Shown here piece by piece: positions 62,164 to 64,000 of a stretch of DNA of 64,000 nucleotides. The notes beneath the pieces were generated by a model. The model was given only the letters and a program-made list of their open reading frames with translations. It did no database searches and was not told the origin of the DNA. The position numbers and the translations under genes were made by a program. Origin of the DNA: Primorskyibacter aestuariivivens (GTDB lineage Bacteria > Pseudomonadota > Alphaproteobacteria > Rhodobacterales > Rhodobacteraceae); the NCBI RefSeq assembly GCF_028023675.1, contig NZ_JAQIOZ010000008.1, positions 1 to 64,000 on the forward strand. The letters run 5' to 3'. How positions within the stretch are numbered: position 1 is the first letter of the stretch; the number at the start of each line of letters is the position of its first letter.

Positions 62164-62730
62164 TCAGCTTTCATCCCCGCCGCCCAGCTTGTCGCGCAGC
62201 CCGGCCAGCCCGGCAAAGGGCTTGGTGTCTTCCTCGCGCATCGGTGTTTTGCCCGGCTCGGTCACGACGAATTCACCCAGCGCGGGGGCATCATCGGAAC
62301 GCGGGTAATCCGGTGCCGCCAGCGCCAGCGCCTCGACCATCACCGCCCATGGGTCGATGTGGCTGCCCAGTTGTTCGATGCTTTCATCCTCGGGCATCTC
62401 GCTTTCGCTGCCCGGTTCAAAGGTAACACCGGTCTCCGGTACGAAACGGCGGTTCACCTCGGTATCAATGCGCGTGGTCACCGGGACCAGCGTCTGCACG
62501 CAAGGTTGAACAACTGTCGCCCCCAGCGTGCCCGTGAGCAGCCAGTCGCGTTTGCCCGCGCTGCGAATCTCTCCCGTGAAACGCAGCTTGCGCAGCGCGC
62601 TCAGCCCGAGTTCCGCAGCCAATTGGCCGCGCTCGGCCTCGTTGGGAACAATTTCAAAGCGATGCGTGCGGGCCTGTGACAGCGTTGCGACAAGCAGCGC
62701 GTGACCTGTTTCAGAGTCTTTCCTGGACAT
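62164..62730 (-). CDS. DUF177 (YceD-like) protein
   Basis: This 188-residue protein matches the YceD family usually found before rpmF. LGLSALRKLRFTGEIRS, the VVQPCVQTLVPVTTRIDTEV segment and the acidic D/E-rich region are typical. YceD-like proteins act in 23S rRNA accumulation. The ATG at 62730 follows AAGGAAG. It is divergent from bamE. Confidence 0.9.
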   Translation of the reverse strand: MSRKDSETGHALLVATLSQARTHRFEIVPNEAERGQLAAELGLSALRKLRFTGEIRSAGKRDWLLTGTLGATVVQPCVQTLVPVTTRIDTEVNRRFVPETGVTFEPGSESEMPEDESIEQLGSHIDPWAVMVEALALAAPDYPRSDDAPALGEFVVTEPGKTPMREEDTKPFAGLAGLRDKLGGGDES

Positions 62731-62816
62731 GACGAACGCGCTTCCTTTCTTGAACCACGGGCAAACCTTCTGTAAGCGGGATAAAAGTGAGCCAATCGCA
62801 ACGCAAGAGGGCATCC

Positions 62817-63278
62817 ATGGCGGGCAGAACCGGTATCAGGCGCGTGATCGTGGCCCTTGCGTGTGTGGCAGTGCTGTCTGCCTGTGCCGCGCAGTTCCGA
62901 AATCACGGCTATCTGCCCACCGATGAAGAACTGTCCAATGTGATCGTCGGCGTCGATACGCGCGACACCGTGGCCGAAACCGTGGGCGTGCCTGGCACCA
63001 GCGGCGTGCTGAATGCAGGCAATTACTACTATGTCGGCAGCACCGTGCGCCATTTCGGTCCGCAAAAGCCCAAGGTGGTGGACCGTCAGATCGTGGCCGT
63101 GGAATTCGACAGCGCTGGCGTGGTGAGCAACATCTCCCGCTACGGGCTTGAGGATGGTCGGGTGATCGTTCTGACGCGCCGCGTGACGGTGAGCGGCGAT
63201 GGCGATATCGGCTTTATTCGCAAACTGTTCGGCAATATCGGCGGGCTTGATCTGAGCCAGTTCGGTGTTCAGACCTGA
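62817..63278 (+). CDS. bamE: Outer membrane assembly factor BamE
   Basis: This 153-residue lipoprotein of the SmpA/OmlA family helps BamA fold outer-membrane proteins. The signal has lipobox VLSAC. The mature domain has HGYLPTDEELSNVIVGVDTR and NAGNYYYVGSTVRHFG typical of alphaproteobacterial BamE. The ATG at 62817 follows AGAGGG; a GTG at 62787 is less likely. It is divergent from the DUF177 gene. Confidence 0.92.
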   Translation: MAGRTGIRRVIVALACVAVLSACAAQFRNHGYLPTDEELSNVIVGVDTRDTVAETVGVPGTSGVLNAGNYYYVGSTVRHFGPQKPKVVDRQIVAVEFDSAGVVSNISRYGLEDGRVIVLTRRVTVSGDGDIGFIRKLFGNIGGLDLSQFGVQT

Positions 63279-63320
63279 TCATCGCGCGTTGAATCGCACT
63301 GACGGGACAGTCAGCGATTG

Positions 63321-63338
63321 GTGACACTTGTCTGTCAT
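63321..63338 (+). promoter_or_regulatory. Pho box upstream of olsB
   Basis: GTGACACTTGTCTGTCAT fits two 7-bp repeats, GTGACAC and CTGTCAT, with 4 bp between, close to the PhoB consensus CTGTCAC-N4-CTGTCAT (12 of 14). A -10-like CATAAC (63349-63354) lies 10 bp after its end, the spacing seen at PhoB-activated promoters. A CGTGTC-G-GACACG inverted repeat follows at 63354-63366. Confidence 0.6.
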
Positions 63339-63412
63339 GGACCGGCCTCATAACGTGTCGGACACGATCTGATTGCAACGGTGCGATCAGAGGCGAGAGG
63401 CGGCGGGATTCC

Positions 63413-64000
63413 ATGGTGACCGGGACGGGTAAACGCTATCGCGCGCGACTGGCCGGGACGGGTGCCGAGATTGCAGCCGCGCAGCGTTTGCGTCATCTCG
63501 CCTTTCACGGCACCGAGGGTCTGGATGCGGATGGTTTTGACGCGACCTGCCAGCATATGCTGGTCGAAGACACGCGCAGCGCCGAGCTAGTCTGTTGTTT
63601 CCGCTTTTTGCCGCTGGACAACGGGCGGGACATCGGCCGGTCTTATTCGGCACAGTATTACGAGCTTTCGGCGCTGGAAGGGTTTCAGGGGCGGATAGTG
63701 GAACTGGGCCGTTTTTGTGTGCACCCGGAGCGCCATGACCCGGACATCCTGCGCGTGGCCTGGGGGGCGATGACGCGGTTTGTGGATGATACCGGCGTCG
63801 AGCTGTTATTTGGCTGCGCCTCGTTTGCGGGCACCGATGCAGCGCGCTATCACGACGCCTTTGCCATGCTGCGCGACCGCCATCTTGGCCCGAGCCGCTG
63901 GCTGCCCCGGGTCAAGGCGCCGCGCGTCTTTCCCTTTGCCAAGCGTCTGCGCCGCAAGCCGGACATGAAAACCGCGATGCAACGCATGCCGCCGCTGTTG
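63413..64000 (+). CDS. olsB: L-ornithine N-acyltransferase OlsB, 3'-truncated by the window
   Basis: The first 196 codons are present and the gene runs off the end. OlsB transfers a 3-hydroxyacyl group from ACP to ornithine, the first step of ornithine-lipid synthesis. The RYRARLAGTGAEIAAAQRLR opening, the EDTRSAELVCCFRFLP segment, SYSAQYYELSALEGF, ELGRFCVHPERHDPDILR and FGCASFAGTDAARYHDAFA are family features of this GNAT-like fold. The ATG at 63413 is chosen. The upstream Pho box supports phosphate-starvation control. Confidence 0.88.
   Translation, partial: MVTGTGKRYRARLAGTGAEIAAAQRLRHLAFHGTEGLDADGFDATCQHMLVEDTRSAELVCCFRFLPLDNGRDIGRSYSAQYYELSALEGFQGRIVELGRFCVHPERHDPDILRVAWGAMTRFVDDTGVELLFGCASFAGTDAARYHDAFAMLRDRHLGPSRWLPRVKAPRVFPFAKRLRRKPDMKTAMQRMPPLL

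Overview
The window looks like a chromosome segment of a marine-type Rhodobacterales bacterium (Roseobacter group). The base composition is GC-rich. The housekeeping order rpmF-plsX-fabH-ihfA-merR, the double-length dCTP deaminase, the single-cysteine DksA, the class II DAHP synthase and the argS-SPOR-nagZ-scpA-scpB run are all typical of that order. No phage, insertion sequence, CRISPR array or rRNA was seen. One tRNA (Pro-GGG) is present.

Layout. 0.3-5.6 kb: an FAD monooxygenase with a fused NTF2-like domain, an AcoR-like regulator whose AAA+ domain is degenerate, and a GlxA-type AraC regulator. 5.7-16.5 kb: class II DAHP synthase, a lipase-like hydrolase, a bactofilin/LytM-peptidase pair, a DUF455 protein, a Bcp-type peroxiredoxin, a large AsmA-like protein and queA. 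16.6-26.9 kb: an MFS carrier, a DUF924 protein, lpd, a polar amino-acid ABC transporter, an M48 protease, a DedA protein and a CoxE-like VWA protein with small membrane partners. 26.9-36.6 kb: a DUF2927 lipoprotein, an acetyltransferase, a MoxR ATPase, dksA, an FAD hydroxylase, an acyl-CoA synthetase-like enzyme, an XRE-cupin regulator, and a peptide-binding protein followed by two overlapping mini-lipoproteins (entericidin type). 36.7-43.5 kb: a candidate sRNA, 3-hydroxybutyrate dehydrogenase with a patatin, a DUF502 protein, psuK-psuG, a HupE/UreJ protein and xthA. 43.5-46.2 kb: an unusual three-gene cassette. 46.2-56.8 kb: erpA, dgt, a degenerate SDR, argS, SPOR, nagZ, scpA-scpB, membrane and small hypothetical proteins, and a LysR regulator. 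56.8-64 kb: dcd, tRNA-Pro, the merR-ihfA-fabH-plsX-rpmF-DUF177 operon, bamE and the start of olsB, which has a Pho box.

The best candidate for an undescribed system is 43.67-46.16 kb. It holds an acidic 57-residue peptide with a duplicated MMCCS motif, a 368-residue helical protein of unknown function and a ten-helix EamA exporter. They sit in one tight transcription unit with a palindrome of two DnaA-box-like arms upstream and a double hairpin downstream. The layout fits a modified or metal-binding peptide with a dedicated partner and exporter. That reading is inference.

Other points: a 20-bp palindrome in front of the monooxygenase gene, a likely PhoB-controlled olsB promoter, a roughly 78-nt sRNA candidate with its own promoter and terminator, and two families of dispersed hairpin repeats.
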